From assembly GCF_042680125.1 (NCBI RefSeq), contig NZ_JBHTNY010000003.1: a DNA stretch of 64,000 nucleotides; one strand, 5' to 3'. The first letter of the stretch is position 1; each line of letters begins with the position of its first letter. The translations under genes were made by a program, and so were the position numbers. Of the stretch, positions 16,314 through 25,462 are shown in pieces. The DNA comes from Robinsoniella peoriensis. Lineage in GTDB: Bacteria; Bacillota; Clostridia; Lachnospirales; Lachnospiraceae. The notes under the pieces are model-generated. The model was not told the origin of the DNA. It saw nothing but the letters and a program-made list of their open reading frames with translations, and made no database searches.

Positions 16314-16342
16314 ATTATAGAACATTTTATCAACAAATACAA
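16314..16342 (-). promoter_or_regulatory. Promoter of the diguanylate cyclase
   Basis: TTGTAT (16337-16342), 17 bases, TATAAT (16314-16319) on the minus strand, within the 16267-16589 divergent intergenic region. Confidence 0.65.
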
Positions 16343-16505
16343 CTCAATAAATAGCTTGAATTATTCCACTTTTTTTCTATACTGTCTGAATTTGTCGCTT
16401 TGTCTGGATTTATAGATTTTTACGCATAATTGCTTAAAGAAATAGTGCAGAATAAGTCATGATCCCCCGAAAAAAGTTGAATGATTTTTTTAAACATATT
16501 TCCCC

Positions 16506-16533
16506 TTGCATTTTTCCAATTTTCGGTTACAAT
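16506..16533 (+). promoter_or_regulatory. Promoter of the ABC-F ATPase gene
   Basis: TTGCAT (16506-16511), 16 bases, TACAAT (16528-16533). The leader to the ATG at 16590 is only about 50 bases, with no attenuator hairpin visible. The rest of the intergenic region shows no gene. Confidence 0.65.
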
Positions 16534-16589
16534 AGAAGGGACTATGCAATATGATTTTTATATAGAAAGATAAAAAGAGGTTCTAGAAC

Positions 16590-18227
16590 ATGATAAGTGC
16601 AAATAATGTAACACTTCGAATTGGTAAAAAAGCGTTGTTTGAAGATGTAAACATTAAATTTACAGAGGGAAACTGCTATGGTTTAATCGGTGCCAATGGT
16701 GCAGGTAAATCTACATTCTTAAAAATTCTTTCCGGACAGTTAGACACAACAAAGGGTGATATCGTCATTACACCGGGTCAGCGTCTCTCATTCTTACAAC
16801 AGGATCATTTTAAATATGATGAGTATACCGTTTTGGATACTGTCATTATGGGAAATAAGAGACTGTATGAAATTATGAAAGAAAAAGAAGCCATCTACGC
16901 AAAGGAAGATTTCACCGAAGAAGATGGTATCCGGGCAAGTGAACTGGAAGGTGAGTTTGCTGAAATGAATGGATGGGAATCAGAATCCGATGCTGCCCAG
17001 TTATTAAACGGACTTGGCATTGAAACAGATCTTCACTATTCTATTATGAAAGATTTAAAAGGTAGTGAAAAAGTTAAGGTACTTCTCGCCCAGGCGTTAT
17101 TCGGTAATCCTGACATCCTTCTACTGGATGAGCCTACCAACCATTTGGACCTGGATGCAATTGAGTGGCTGGAAGAATTCCTGATCAACTTTGATAATAC
17201 AGTTATCGTTGTATCCCATGACCGTTATTTCCTGAATAAGGTATGTACCCATACTGCTGATATTGACTATGGTAAGATTCAGCTTTACGCCGGAAATTAT
17301 GATTTCTGGTACGAATCCAGCCAGCTGCTGATCAAACAGATGAAAGAAGCAAACAAGAAGAAAGAGGACAAGATCAAAGAGTTACAGGATTTTATCTCCC
17401 GATTCAGTGCTAATGCTTCAAAATCCAAACAGGCAACTTCCAGAAAACGTGCTTTGGAAAAAATCGAGCTGGATACGATCCGTCCTTCCAGCCGTAAATA
17501 TCCATATATTGATTTCCGTCCAAGCCGTGATATCGGAAATGAAGTTCTGACTGTCGAGGGTCTTTCAAAGACAATTGAAGGTGTGAAAATTCTGGACAAC
17601 TTGTCCTTTACATTAAATCACGATGATAAAGTTGCGCTGGTAGGCGGAAACGAACTGGCAAAAACTGTTCTTTTCAAAATTTTAGTTGGTGAAATGGAGC
17701 CGGATTCCGGATCTTATAAATGGGGTATCACTACTTCCCAGGCATATTTTCCAAAGGACAGTACCAAAGAATTTGATAATGACTATATAATCGTAGACTG
17801 GTTAACACAGTATTCCGAAATCAAAGATGCTACTTATGTGCGTGGATTCCTTGGACGTATGCTTTTTGCCGGCGATGACGGCGTGAAAAAAGTAAAGGTA
17901 TTATCCGGTGGTGAAAAGGTTCGCTGCCTGTTATCCAAGATGATGATCTCAGGTGCTAACGTATTAATCCTGGACGAACCAACCAACCATTTGGATATGG
18001 AATCTATCACAGCATTAAATAACGGTTTGATTAAATTCCCAGGAGCAATTATGTTCGCATCCCATGACCATCAGATCGTTCAGACCACTGCTAACCGTAT
18101 CATGGAGATCATGCCGGGTGGTGCACTGATCGATAAGATCACTACTTACGACGAATATCTTGCAAGTGATGAAATGGCCAGAAAACGTCAGGTATACTCC
18201 ACAGAGGGCGATTTAGACGATAATTAA
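16590..18227 (+). CDS. ABC-F family ATPase (YkpA/YbiT-like)
   Basis: 545 residues, two ABC ATPase domains joined by a charged linker of the ABC-F type, with no membrane segments. Domain 1 has Walker A GANGAGKST and Walker B DILLLDEPTNHLD but a modified signature (LKGSEKVK). Domain 2 has a relaxed Walker A (GGNELAKT), signature LSGGEKVR and DEPTNHLD. The relaxed Walker A seems usual in this subfamily. ABC-F proteins act on the ribosome E-site; nothing here points to antibiotic resistance specifically. Confidence 0.93.
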   Translation: MISANNVTLRIGKKALFEDVNIKFTEGNCYGLIGANGAGKSTFLKILSGQLDTTKGDIVITPGQRLSFLQQDHFKYDEYTVLDTVIMGNKRLYEIMKEKEAIYAKEDFTEEDGIRASELEGEFAEMNGWESESDAAQLLNGLGIETDLHYSIMKDLKGSEKVKVLLAQALFGNPDILLLDEPTNHLDLDAIEWLEEFLINFDNTVIVVSHDRYFLNKVCTHTADIDYGKIQLYAGNYDFWYESSQLLIKQMKEANKKKEDKIKELQDFISRFSANASKSKQATSRKRALEKIELDTIRPSSRKYPYIDFRPSRDIGNEVLTVEGLSKTIEGVKILDNLSFTLNHDDKVALVGGNELAKTVLFKILVGEMEPDSGSYKWGITTSQAYFPKDSTKEFDNDYIIVDWLTQYSEIKDATYVRGFLGRMLFAGDDGVKKVKVLSGGEKVRCLLSKMMISGANVLILDEPTNHLDMESITALNNGLIKFPGAIMFASHDHQIVQTTANRIMEIMPGGALIDKITTYDEYLASDEMARKRQVYSTEGDLDDN

Positions 18228-18243
18228 ATAATAATTTCAAAAA

Positions 18244-18272
18244 AGAGGCTGATAAAAAATCAGTCTCTTCTT
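18244..18272. terminator. Bidirectional terminator between ABC-F and a small lipoprotein gene
   Basis: Stem AGAGGCTGAT/ATCAGTCTCT (one G-U), loop of five A, flanked by T-rich tracts on both strands. It serves the convergent genes at 16590 (plus) and 18489 (minus). Confidence 0.75.
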
Positions 18273-18333
18273 CTACCAGCCGCCAGTTTCTTTCATGATT
18301 TGTATTCGGTCTGTATCTGTTCTTCATATTTCG

Positions 18334-18489
18334 TTATCTTTGTATTTTCGCATTCTGCATCACAATATTTACTTCCGCTTCCATTTCCGTTACCGGTTCC
18401 ATCTCTTTAGCCGTCTTTAGTTGTGTACAGGCTGTGACATTGCACAATACCATTAACAAGAAACCCATTATTACGATTTTCTTCTTCAT
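18334..18489 (-). CDS. Small lipoprotein, 51 residues
   Basis: Short gene with a clear lipoprotein signal: MKKK, hydrophobic IVIMGFLLMVL, lipobox NVTAC (Cys 21), then a 30-residue acidic/hydrophilic tail. GGAGGG lies 7 bases before the ATG at 18489 (an ATG two codons upstream is too close to it). It shares the bidirectional terminator with the ABC-F gene. The mature peptide has no motif I recognise; membrane anchoring is the only supported property. The remaining bases up to 18717 show no gene. Confidence 0.65.
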   Translation of the reverse strand: MKKKIVIMGFLLMVLCNVTACTQLKTAKEMEPVTEMEAEVNIVMQNAKIQR

Positions 18490-18717
18490 CTTCATCCCTC
18501 CAGAAAATTACAAACAAGTTTACATGTTCTTCTCCAAATATTATAAGCAGCAATTGGAAAATCTGTCTGTAGGTTCAGGTAAAGAATTTGTAAAATTTGA
18601 AACTGCACGATTGGTATCTATTTATATTTTAATTGTATGTATGATTTGATGTTATGTCAAGTAATATTGGATTTTTATGGGTTGGATTTTTTATGGGTTG
18701 AATTTACTGTATCCCGG

Positions 18718-18747
18718 AAAAAAAGGACAAAGCATCCCTTTGTCCTT
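18718..18747 (-). terminator. cotJABC terminator
   Basis: Stem AAGGACAAAG/CTTTGTCCTT with a five-base loop, then seven T on the minus strand, just after the cotJC stop. Confidence 0.88.
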
Positions 18748-18760
18748 CTCCCTCCCCTAT

Positions 18761-19369
18761 TTAATGAACAGGAAATTTATCAAACTCCGGATTCGTAAAA
18801 TAATAATTATTGGAATCCATTTTTTCTTTTGTCTTCTCCAGTGCCTCTCCAAATCTCTGGAAATGCACTACTTCCCTTGCTCTGAGAAACTGGATCGGTT
18901 CTCGGATCTCCGGATTTTGTACCAGTCTCAGAATATTGTCATAAGTTGTTCTGGCTTTTTGTTCTGCTGCCAGATCTTCGAATAGATCGGTAATCGCATC
19001 TCCTTTTGATTGGAACTCACATGCGTTAAAAGGAATTCCGCCGGCTGCCTGTGGCCAGAGAGCGGTGGTATGGTCGATATAATAAGCATCAAACCCCGAT
19101 GTTTTCGCTTCATCTATGGTAAGATTTTTTGTTAACTGGTAAATCATAGCACATATAATTTCCAGATGTGCCAGTTCTTCCGTTCCAATATCGGTTAATA
19201 ATCCGGCAACTTCTTTGCATGGCATCGTGTAACGCTGGGACAGATACCGCATAGATGCTGCCAGTTCTCCGTCCGGACCGCCAAACTGGCTGATGATCAA
19301 TTGTGCTGTTTTGGGGCACGTCTGGGTTATTTTTACCGGATACTGTAATCTTTTTTCATAAGTCCACAT
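18761..19369 (-). CDS. cotJC: Spore coat protein CotJC (manganese-catalase-like)
   Basis: 202 residues starting MWTYEKRLQYPVKI, the usual CotJC N-terminus. It is a ferritin-like four-helix bundle related to Mn catalase, with metal-ligand segments such as TEELAHLE and the later REVVHFQRFGEA. It is made in the mother cell and assembled into the coat. The ATG overlaps the cotJB stop as TAATG, so translation is coupled. An extension to 19390 lies inside cotJB and is not used. Confidence 0.93.
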   Translation of the reverse strand: MWTYEKRLQYPVKITQTCPKTAQLIISQFGGPDGELAASMRYLSQRYTMPCKEVAGLLTDIGTEELAHLEIICAMIYQLTKNLTIDEAKTSGFDAYYIDHTTALWPQAAGGIPFNACEFQSKGDAITDLFEDLAAEQKARTTYDNILRLVQNPEIREPIQFLRAREVVHFQRFGEALEKTKEKMDSNNYYFTNPEFDKFPVH

Positions 19370-19665
19370 TACTCTAGACCCCCTTCCCATGGTGTTCTTC
19401 CATCTACCCAGGTAAAATGACGTTGTCCATCATAAGAACACTCTGATTTTGCCTCATGAATTCCTTCTGCCTTAACGCAGTCAATGGTCAGGGGCTCAAA
19501 TTTAGATTCAAACGCTTCCATCAGGGCTTTTCTTTTCCCAAGATATTCACCAAACAGGTCTAATGCCTGGACATCTGTCGGATGAGTATCCAGATATAAT
19601 GTTAAATCATTGACACAAAAACTGACCGCATCCAATTCATTTAACAATGCATTCCTATCTTCCAT
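19369..19665 (-). CDS. cotJB: Spore coat protein CotJB
   Basis: 98 residues from the ATG at 19665 (AGGAGG, 8 bases). Family features: ELDAVSFCVNDLTLYLDTHP at the start and YDGQRHFTWVDGRTPWEGG at the end. It lies between cotJA and cotJC, overlapping both by a few bases, so all three are one translational unit. Its role in the coat is structural; no enzymatic motif is seen. Confidence 0.93.
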   Translation of the reverse strand: MEDRNALLNELDAVSFCVNDLTLYLDTHPTDVQALDLFGEYLGKRKALMEAFESKFEPLTIDCVKAEGIHEAKSECSYDGQRHFTWVDGRTPWEGGLE

Positions 19666-19849
19666 CGTTTCCACCTCCTACATAAAAAGGCAGATCCAGA
19701 TCACGGAATATAGTTCCACGCTTCAAAGCCTCCTGTGGTTCGTATACTGCTCCAAATGTCTGCCTGGGTACGGTAGCCATTGCCAAAATGCAGGTACAGC
19801 TTTGTGAAAAACAAGCAGATTTCCCCTCCTGATTGCAAGAACATTCCAT
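19655..19849 (-). CDS. cotJA: Spore coat associated protein CotJA
   Basis: 64 residues. A Cys-rich N-terminus (MECSCNQ...CFSQSCTC, five Cys) precedes the typical CotJA core (LAMATVPRQTFGAVYEP and FRDLDLPFYVGG). AAAGGAG precedes the ATG. It is first gene of the cotJ operon. The extra Cys could crosslink the coat (inference). Mother-cell sigma-E control is expected from the family, but I could not identify the promoter confidently. Confidence 0.9.
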   Translation of the reverse strand: MECSCNQEGKSACFSQSCTCILAMATVPRQTFGAVYEPQEALKRGTIFRDLDLPFYVGGGNDGR

Positions 19850-19963
19850 AACTTCATTCTCCTTTCAGATTTTCATGATAACTTTAATTTAGTCATCATT
19901 TTTATTATGTCTGAATTTGTCGATTTTAAGATAGGGATTTCTTGTAGAAATGTCATAAAATGC

Positions 19964-19990
19964 AAAAAAAGCAAAGACACTGAAGTCTTT
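19964..19990 (-). terminator. Terminator of the zinc-phospholipase-like gene
   Basis: Stem AAAGAC/GTCTTT (19973-19978 with 19985-19990) then GC and seven T on the minus strand. The six-base stem is short, so the call is moderate. Confidence 0.6.
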
Positions 19991-20003
19991 ACTTTTCCTA
20001 TTT

Positions 20004-20597
20004 TTATGCGATTGCATAATTACGTGCTAATTGACCGACTCTTATATTCAACAACTGTACAATTGATACCACAACCTGCTGGCAAAGAGATATAATGTAT
20101 TTCACATCCTCTTCTACGGAACGCTTAAATTTCAGATATTCCTGATGTGAAGTTTCAATAAAATGGAATAAAGCTTCTACTGTTTTGAAAGTTTTCATTT
20201 CTTTCTGCTGTCTTAACGCTTCTCCACTTTTGATATATTCTTTTAAATGTTTTTTCAAATGTTTTTCGTAAATGCAGTGATCTTTCAAATTCCCATCATA
20301 AGTATCATTATGGGGAAAAGTAAAATAGTCAGCAACGTAATGGATTACTTCACCAAGACGTCTCCAGTATACACGCTCATTTCTTCCAAATATATCACAA
20401 TCTTCTGTTAAATTACGGATATCCTCACGTACCTGATCAAAAGTTCCAAAAAACTCATGTTTCTTAGTCAAAAAAGAAGGCTTACAATCTGGAAGTATAC
20501 TTCCCAAATAAAATGCTTTCTTATGGTTATCAAGCTCCTGGGTGTTCAGATTATTAACAATATATCTCGCAACTGAGATATGAGATTTTTTTCTCAA
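20004..20597 (-). CDS. Zinc-dependent phospholipase C-like protein
   Basis: 197 residues resembling the zinc-dependent phospholipase C / nuclease P1-like fold common in Clostridia. Candidate metal ligands are the early His of KKSHISVARYIV, the Asp in GSILPDCKP, and the HYVADYFTFPHN motif near residue 87 (HxxxD). No signal peptide is present, so it is probably cytoplasmic and not a secreted toxin. It stands alone with its own promoter and terminator. True substrate unknown. Confidence 0.78.
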   Translation of the reverse strand: MRKKSHISVARYIVNNLNTQELDNHKKAFYLGSILPDCKPSFLTKKHEFFGTFDQVREDIRNLTEDCDIFGRNERVYWRRLGEVIHYVADYFTFPHNDTYDGNLKDHCIYEKHLKKHLKEYIKSGEALRQQKEMKTFKTVEALFHFIETSHQEYLKFKRSVEEDVKYIISLCQQVVVSIVQLLNIRVGQLARNYAIA

Positions 20598-20644
20598 TGG
20601 ATTGGCCTCCTGGCTTTTGCTTAACCTTTTTTGCTACCTTTCTC

Positions 20645-20673
20645 ATTGTAGCCTTTTCAAAGTAAAAAAGCAA
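20645..20673 (-). promoter_or_regulatory. Promoter of the zinc-phospholipase-like gene
   Basis: TTGCTT (20668-20673), 17 bases, TACAAT (20645-20650) on the minus strand. The rest of the 20598-20921 gap is AT-rich, with only the carB terminator. Confidence 0.65.
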
Positions 20674-20854
20674 GTGAAAATTTAGTGAAAAGCATAACAC
20701 ATTTTAACAATCTTGTTAGATTATTCTTATGCATTATCAACAAGCAAAAAATATTCATAAAAACAATTAGATAAATCATGCATGCTTTTTCATTTTAATT
20801 TGGATGTTATTAACAGTTCCATATTTTTCATTAGTAAATATTTCTAACAAATTT

Positions 20855-20905
20855 AAAAAAGTCTGGATACTATTTTCAGGAAACACCCGTTTTTCATATC
20901 CAGAC
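20855..20905 (-). terminator. carAB terminator
   Basis: Stem GTCTGGATA/TATCCAGAC (20861-20869 with 20897-20905), loop of 27 bases, then six T on the minus strand. Confidence 0.75.
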
Positions 20906-20921
20906 TTTTCTTTATCAAATT

Positions 20922-23900
20922 TTAAACAGTCGCTATATCAATTAATGTAAGCTTTTCTATATCAGTATTTTCAAGACTGGTTATCAAAGCCTCTGCCGTA
21001 TCCAGAGAAGTCAGGACATTTACGCCGGTTTCAATGGCATTACGTCGAATCAGGAAACCATCCTTCGCACGTTCCACCCCTGGTGATGGAGTATCAATAA
21101 CCAGGTCGATTTCATGTCCCAGAATCAAATCCAATAAGTTTGGCGATTCCTGTTCAATCTTATTAATTCGAATTGCATGTACGCCATTTTCATTTAATTT
21201 TTTGGCAGTACTTCTGGTTGCGTATATTTTATAACCGATTGCTTCAAATCTTCTTCCAATCTCTACCGCATCTTCTTTATCTGCATCCTTCACTGTCATA
21301 ATCATATTCTTATATTTCGGAAGATTTATGCCTGCGCCAAGGAAAGCTTTGTAAAGGGCTTCATCGAAAGTTTTCGCAATACCCAGACATTCACCTGTGG
21401 ATTTCATTTCCGGACCAAGGCTGATATCGGCACCGCGGATTTTTTCAAATGAAAATACCGGCATCTTAATTGCAATATAGTCCGCTTCCGGCTGTACTCC
21501 GGGTGTATAACCCAGATCTTTTATTTTAGAACCTAAAATTACTTTCGTAGCAAGGGTCACAATTGGAATTCCGGTAACCTTGCTGATATAAGGAACGGTA
21601 CGGCTGGAACGAGGATTTACTTCAATTACATACACATCTTCCTGGCATACGATGAACTGGATATTAATTAATCCGATTACATGAAGTGACTGCGCCAGCT
21701 TTTTGGTATAATCTTCGATCTTAGCCTTTACCTTTGCATCCAGGCTCTGTGCCGGATATACAGAAATACTGTCACCGGAATGAATGCCTGCTCTTTCAAT
21801 ATGCTCCATGATTCCAGGGATTAAGATGTCGTCTCCATCACATACCGCATCTACTTCGATTTCTTTACCAACCAGATATTTATCTACCAGAATCGGATGT
21901 TCCTGTGCAATTCGGTTGATAATTCCGATAAACTCATCTACATCTTCATCATTAATTGCTATCTGCATTCCCTGTCCGCCCAATACGTAAGAAGGTCTTA
22001 CCAGTACGGGATAACCCAGTTCATTTGCTACTTTCTTCGCTTCTTCTGCCGTAAATACGGTATGTCCTGCCGGCCTTGGAATCTGGCATTCCTCCAGAAT
22101 CTTGTCAAACAGTTCCCTGTCTTCTGCCGCATCTACATTTTCTGCGGAAGTTCCTAAAATCGGAACACCCATCTTCATCAGCGCTTCCGTGAGCTTAATC
22201 GCAGTCTGACCGCCAAACTGCACCACTGCTCCGTCCGGTTTTTCAAAGCGAACAATATTTTCCACATCTTCCGGTGTAAGCGGTTCAAAATACAGTTTAT
22301 CTGCAATATCAAAATCGGTACTTACCGTTTCCGGATTATTATTTACAATAATAGTCTCATAACCTTCATTTGAAAATGCCCAGGTACAATGTACGGAACA
22401 GAAGTCAAATTCAATCCCCTGTCCAATTCGAATAGGACCGGAACCTAATACCAGTACCTTTTTACGGTCTTTGGTTTCAATTGCTTCATTTTCACTTCCG
22501 AATACAGAGTAATAATAAGGTGTGGTTGCCGCGAATTCTGCTGCACAGGTATCTACCATCTTGTATGCTGCAACAATTCCGTTATCATAACGCATATCGC
22601 GGATTTCTTTCTCTGTTTTTCCGGTAAGTGCTGCAATTACATTATCCGGGAATTCAATGCGCTTCGCTTCTTCCAGTAATTCTTTTGTTAATTCCTGTCC
22701 CTTAAGCGCCTGTTCCATTTCCACTAAAATTGCAAGTTTATCAATAAACCATATATCGATCTTGGTTATATCATGAATCACTTCATAAGATACGCCCTGG
22801 CGGATTGCTTCTGCGATGACCCAGATTCTTCTGTCATCAATTTTCCCAAGCTGCTTTAACAGGTCATCCCCATGTAGATTTGAGAAATCATAAGACATTA
22901 AGCTGTCCACATGCTGTTCCAGTGAGCGGATCGCTTTCATAAGTGCACCTTCAAAATTATTGCAGATGCTCATTACTTCTCCGGTTGCTTTCATCTGTGT
23001 GGTAAGTGTTCTCTTTGCACTGATGAATTTATCAAATGGAAGTCTGGGTATTTTTACAACACAATAGTCCAGCATCGGCTCAAAGCTTGCATATGTCTTT
23101 CCGGTTATGGCATTTTTAATTTCATCCAGCGTATAGCCAACTGCGATTTTAGCAGCAACCTTTGCAATTGGGTAACCGGTTGCTTTGGATGCCAAAGCAG
23201 ATGAACGGCTTACTCGTGGGTTTACTTCGATAACACAATATTCAAAACTGGTTGGATGCAGTGCATACTGAACGTTGCAGCCTCCGGTGATTTTAAGCTC
23301 ACTGATGATATTCAGAGCAGAGGTACGAAGCATCTGATATTCTTTATCTCCCAGCGTCTGTGACGGTGCCACTACAATACTGTCTCCGGTGTGAACGCCT
23401 ACGGGATCAAGATTTTCCATATTACAAACTGTAATTACATTTCCTGCGCTGTCACGCATTACTTCGTATTCGATTTCTTTCCATCCGGAGATACAGCGTT
23501 CTACCAGAACCTGTCCCACACGGCTTAAACGAAGTCCGTTACCAAGGATTTCAACCAGTTCTTCTTCGTTGTGGGCAATGCCGCCGCCGCTGCCGCCCAG
23601 GGTATATGCAGGTCTTAATACGATTGGATATCCAATAGTATTCGTAAATGCGATACCGTCTTCAATATTTTCTACAACCTTGGAAGCTGCAACCGGCTCT
23701 CCTATTTTTTCCATGGTACTCTTAAATTCCAGACGGTCTTCTGCTTTCTTAATGGTCATGGAAGTGGTACCAATTAATTTTACATTGTTCTTTTCAAAGA
23801 AGCCCTCTTCATCTAGCTCCATCGCCAGATTCAGTCCTGCCTGTCCGCCAAGGGTAGGAAGCACGCTGTCCGGTCTTTCTTTTAAAATCAGCTGCTTTAC

Positions 23901-24119
23901 AACTTCTGTTGTCAGTGGTTCAATATATACTTTATCCGCAATCTGCTTATCTGTCATAATCGTAGCCGGATTAGAATTCAGCAATACAACTTCTAAGCCT
24001 TCTTCCTTCAGAGAGCGGCAGGCCTGTGTACCTGCATAGTCAAATTCTGCTGCCTGTCCAATGATAATCGGACCGGAACCAATTACTAATACTTTTTTTA
24101 TCTCAGGATTTTTTGGCAT
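20922..24119 (-). CDS. carB: Carbamoyl-phosphate synthase large subunit
   Basis: 1065 residues, normal full length. Two homologous ATP-grasp halves (about 1-550 and 551-935), each with GSGPI(I/R)IGQ and an Asn-Pro-Arg motif (EVNPRVSRSSAL, EVNPRSSRTVPY), then the allosteric MGS-like domain. It makes carbamoyl phosphate from bicarbonate, ATP and ammonia from CarA, for pyrimidine and arginine synthesis. Its start codon overlaps the carA stop, so the subunits are produced in equal amounts. No neighbouring pyr or arg genes lie in the window. Confidence 0.98.
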   Translation of the reverse strand: MPKNPEIKKVLVIGSGPIIIGQAAEFDYAGTQACRSLKEEGLEVVLLNSNPATIMTDKQIADKVYIEPLTTEVVKQLILKERPDSVLPTLGGQAGLNLAMELDEEGFFEKNNVKLIGTTSMTIKKAEDRLEFKSTMEKIGEPVAASKVVENIEDGIAFTNTIGYPIVLRPAYTLGGSGGGIAHNEEELVEILGNGLRLSRVGQVLVERCISGWKEIEYEVMRDSAGNVITVCNMENLDPVGVHTGDSIVVAPSQTLGDKEYQMLRTSALNIISELKITGGCNVQYALHPTSFEYCVIEVNPRVSRSSALASKATGYPIAKVAAKIAVGYTLDEIKNAITGKTYASFEPMLDYCVVKIPRLPFDKFISAKRTLTTQMKATGEVMSICNNFEGALMKAIRSLEQHVDSLMSYDFSNLHGDDLLKQLGKIDDRRIWVIAEAIRQGVSYEVIHDITKIDIWFIDKLAILVEMEQALKGQELTKELLEEAKRIEFPDNVIAALTGKTEKEIRDMRYDNGIVAAYKMVDTCAAEFAATTPYYYSVFGSENEAIETKDRKKVLVLGSGPIRIGQGIEFDFCSVHCTWAFSNEGYETIIVNNNPETVSTDFDIADKLYFEPLTPEDVENIVRFEKPDGAVVQFGGQTAIKLTEALMKMGVPILGTSAENVDAAEDRELFDKILEECQIPRPAGHTVFTAEEAKKVANELGYPVLVRPSYVLGGQGMQIAINDEDVDEFIGIINRIAQEHPILVDKYLVGKEIEVDAVCDGDDILIPGIMEHIERAGIHSGDSISVYPAQSLDAKVKAKIEDYTKKLAQSLHVIGLINIQFIVCQEDVYVIEVNPRSSRTVPYISKVTGIPIVTLATKVILGSKIKDLGYTPGVQPEADYIAIKMPVFSFEKIRGADISLGPEMKSTGECLGIAKTFDEALYKAFLGAGINLPKYKNMIMTVKDADKEDAVEIGRRFEAIGYKIYATRSTAKKLNENGVHAIRINKIEQESPNLLDLILGHEIDLVIDTPSPGVERAKDGFLIRRNAIETGVNVLTSLDTAEALITSLENTDIEKLTLIDIATV

Positions 24120-25192
24120 TATTTTGTCACCTCCATCATTTTCATAAACCGGTCAAATAAGTATCCGGAATCTAACGGTCCCGGACAAGCTTCCGGATGG
24201 AACTGTACGGTAAAAATATTCTTACCTGTATATGCCAGCCCTTCATTTGTTTCATCATTTACATTTACAAAAGCAGGTGTAGCAACAGCCGGATCCAGAT
24301 TGTCCGTATCTACTACATAACCATGATTCTGTGAAGAGATGTAAACTCTTCCTGTAGACAGGTCTTTAACCGGATGATTGCCTCCACGATGTCCATATTT
24401 CATTTTATGAGTATCTGCACCTGTAGCCAGTGCCATTAACTGATGTCCAAGACAGATTGCGAAAATCGGAATTTCAGAGTCATATAACTTCTTGATTTCT
24501 TCGATAATAGAAGTACACTCTTTGGGATCTCCAGGTCCATTGGAAAGCATGATGCCATCCGGATTGGATGCGATAATTTCCTCAGCAGTAGTCAGCGCCG
24601 GATAAACCGTCACTTCACATCCCAGCTGATTCAAAGAACGTGCAATATTTCTTTTAGCTCCTAAATCTAACAGGGCAACTTTCGGGCCATTTCCTTCCAG
24701 TACATATTTTTCCTTACAGGAAACCTTTTCCACTACTTTTCCAGTGGTATATGCTTTTAGTTTCGGAATAATTTCTTCTATCATATAATGCTCGTTTGTG
24801 GTTATCATCCCGTTCATGGTACCCTTTTCACGAAGGATCTTCGTGAGCGCTCTGGTATCAATTCCTGCAATACCGGGTATATCATGCTTTTTCAGAAATT
24901 CCTGAATCGTACCTTCACTTCTGAAGTTACTTGGGATTCTGGATAACTCACGCACGATGTATCCGTCCGGCCATGGCCTTGCAGATTCCATATCCTCATG
25001 GCAGATACCATAATTACCAATCAGCGGATAGGTCATTACCACTGCCTGTCCTGCATAAGAAGGATCTGTCAGAACCTCCAGATATCCTGTCATGGATGTA
25101 TTAAATACGATCTCACTGATAATCTCCTTCTCGGCTCCGATACTGGTTCCGGTAAATACAGTGCCATCTTCTAGTATTAGAAAAGCTTTCAT
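24119..25192 (-). CDS. carA: Carbamoyl-phosphate synthase small (glutaminase) subunit
   Basis: 357 residues. An N-terminal CPSase small-subunit domain (LILEDGTVFTGTSIG) is followed by a class I glutamine amidotransferase with the nucleophile Cys in FAICLGHQLMA and catalytic His-Glu in VQFHPEACPGP. It hydrolyses glutamine and channels ammonia to CarB. The upstream 270 bases contain a promoter and a terminator-ended structured leader, so expression is probably attenuated or read through from that RNA. Confidence 0.98.
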   Translation of the reverse strand: MKAFLILEDGTVFTGTSIGAEKEIISEIVFNTSMTGYLEVLTDPSYAGQAVVMTYPLIGNYGICHEDMESARPWPDGYIVRELSRIPSNFRSEGTIQEFLKKHDIPGIAGIDTRALTKILREKGTMNGMITTNEHYMIEEIIPKLKAYTTGKVVEKVSCKEKYVLEGNGPKVALLDLGAKRNIARSLNQLGCEVTVYPALTTAEEIIASNPDGIMLSNGPGDPKECTSIIEEIKKLYDSEIPIFAICLGHQLMALATGADTHKMKYGHRGGNHPVKDLSTGRVYISSQNHGYVVDTDNLDPAVATPAFVNVNDETNEGLAYTGKNIFTVQFHPEACPGPLDSGYLFDRFMKMMEVTK

Positions 25193-25317
25193 ATGCCACC
25201 TTGCCCTTTCTTTTTCTTTTATTTATAGTAACCATTTTGTACGAACCATAACCCTTATTTCCAAAGCAATCTGTTCAAGAAAACCTTGAAAAAATACTTA
25301 AGTTCCTATCTTCGCGC

Positions 25318-25456
25318 AAAAAAAAAGAGAACGCCACTAAAATCTCAGGCTCCTATAGCCGCAAAATTTTGCCATGCGCTCCCCCTCGAGTCAAACTTTG
25401 AAGTCTGAATCCAAATTCAGGCTTCTTTGTATCACCACACTATAGGTTCTCAAATT
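25318..25456 (-). ncRNA. Structured RNA of unknown class upstream of carA (leader or small RNA)
   Basis: Predicted transcript of about 139 nt from a strong promoter. Closing helix GAGAAC (25446-25451) with GTTCTC (25327-25332), followed by nine T: a terminator. Inside it are a second helix CCTATAG/CTATAGG, a ten-pair hairpin (GAAG-CTGAAT with ATTCAG-CTTC) and the palindrome GCAAAATTTTGC. It ends 126 bases before the carA ATG. I see no PyrR site, T-box or other riboswitch signature I know. It could be a carAB attenuator or a stand-alone small RNA. Confidence 0.6.
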
Positions 25457-25462
25457 GTTAAG

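Noticed and set aside
16590..18227. Defective second Walker A (GGNELAKT) of the ABC-F protein as evidence of inactivation
   Set aside because: As I recall, this relaxed motif is normal in the YkpA-like subfamily; the other ATPase motifs in that domain are intact.
18142..18327. A 61-codon minus-strand frame after the small lipoprotein
   Set aside because: It runs through the bidirectional terminator into the antisense of the ABC-F gene and has no independent support.
25318..25456. T-box, SAM, purine or TPP riboswitch upstream of carA
   Set aside because: None of the conserved core sequences of these classes is present; only fragments such as CTGAGA match by chance.
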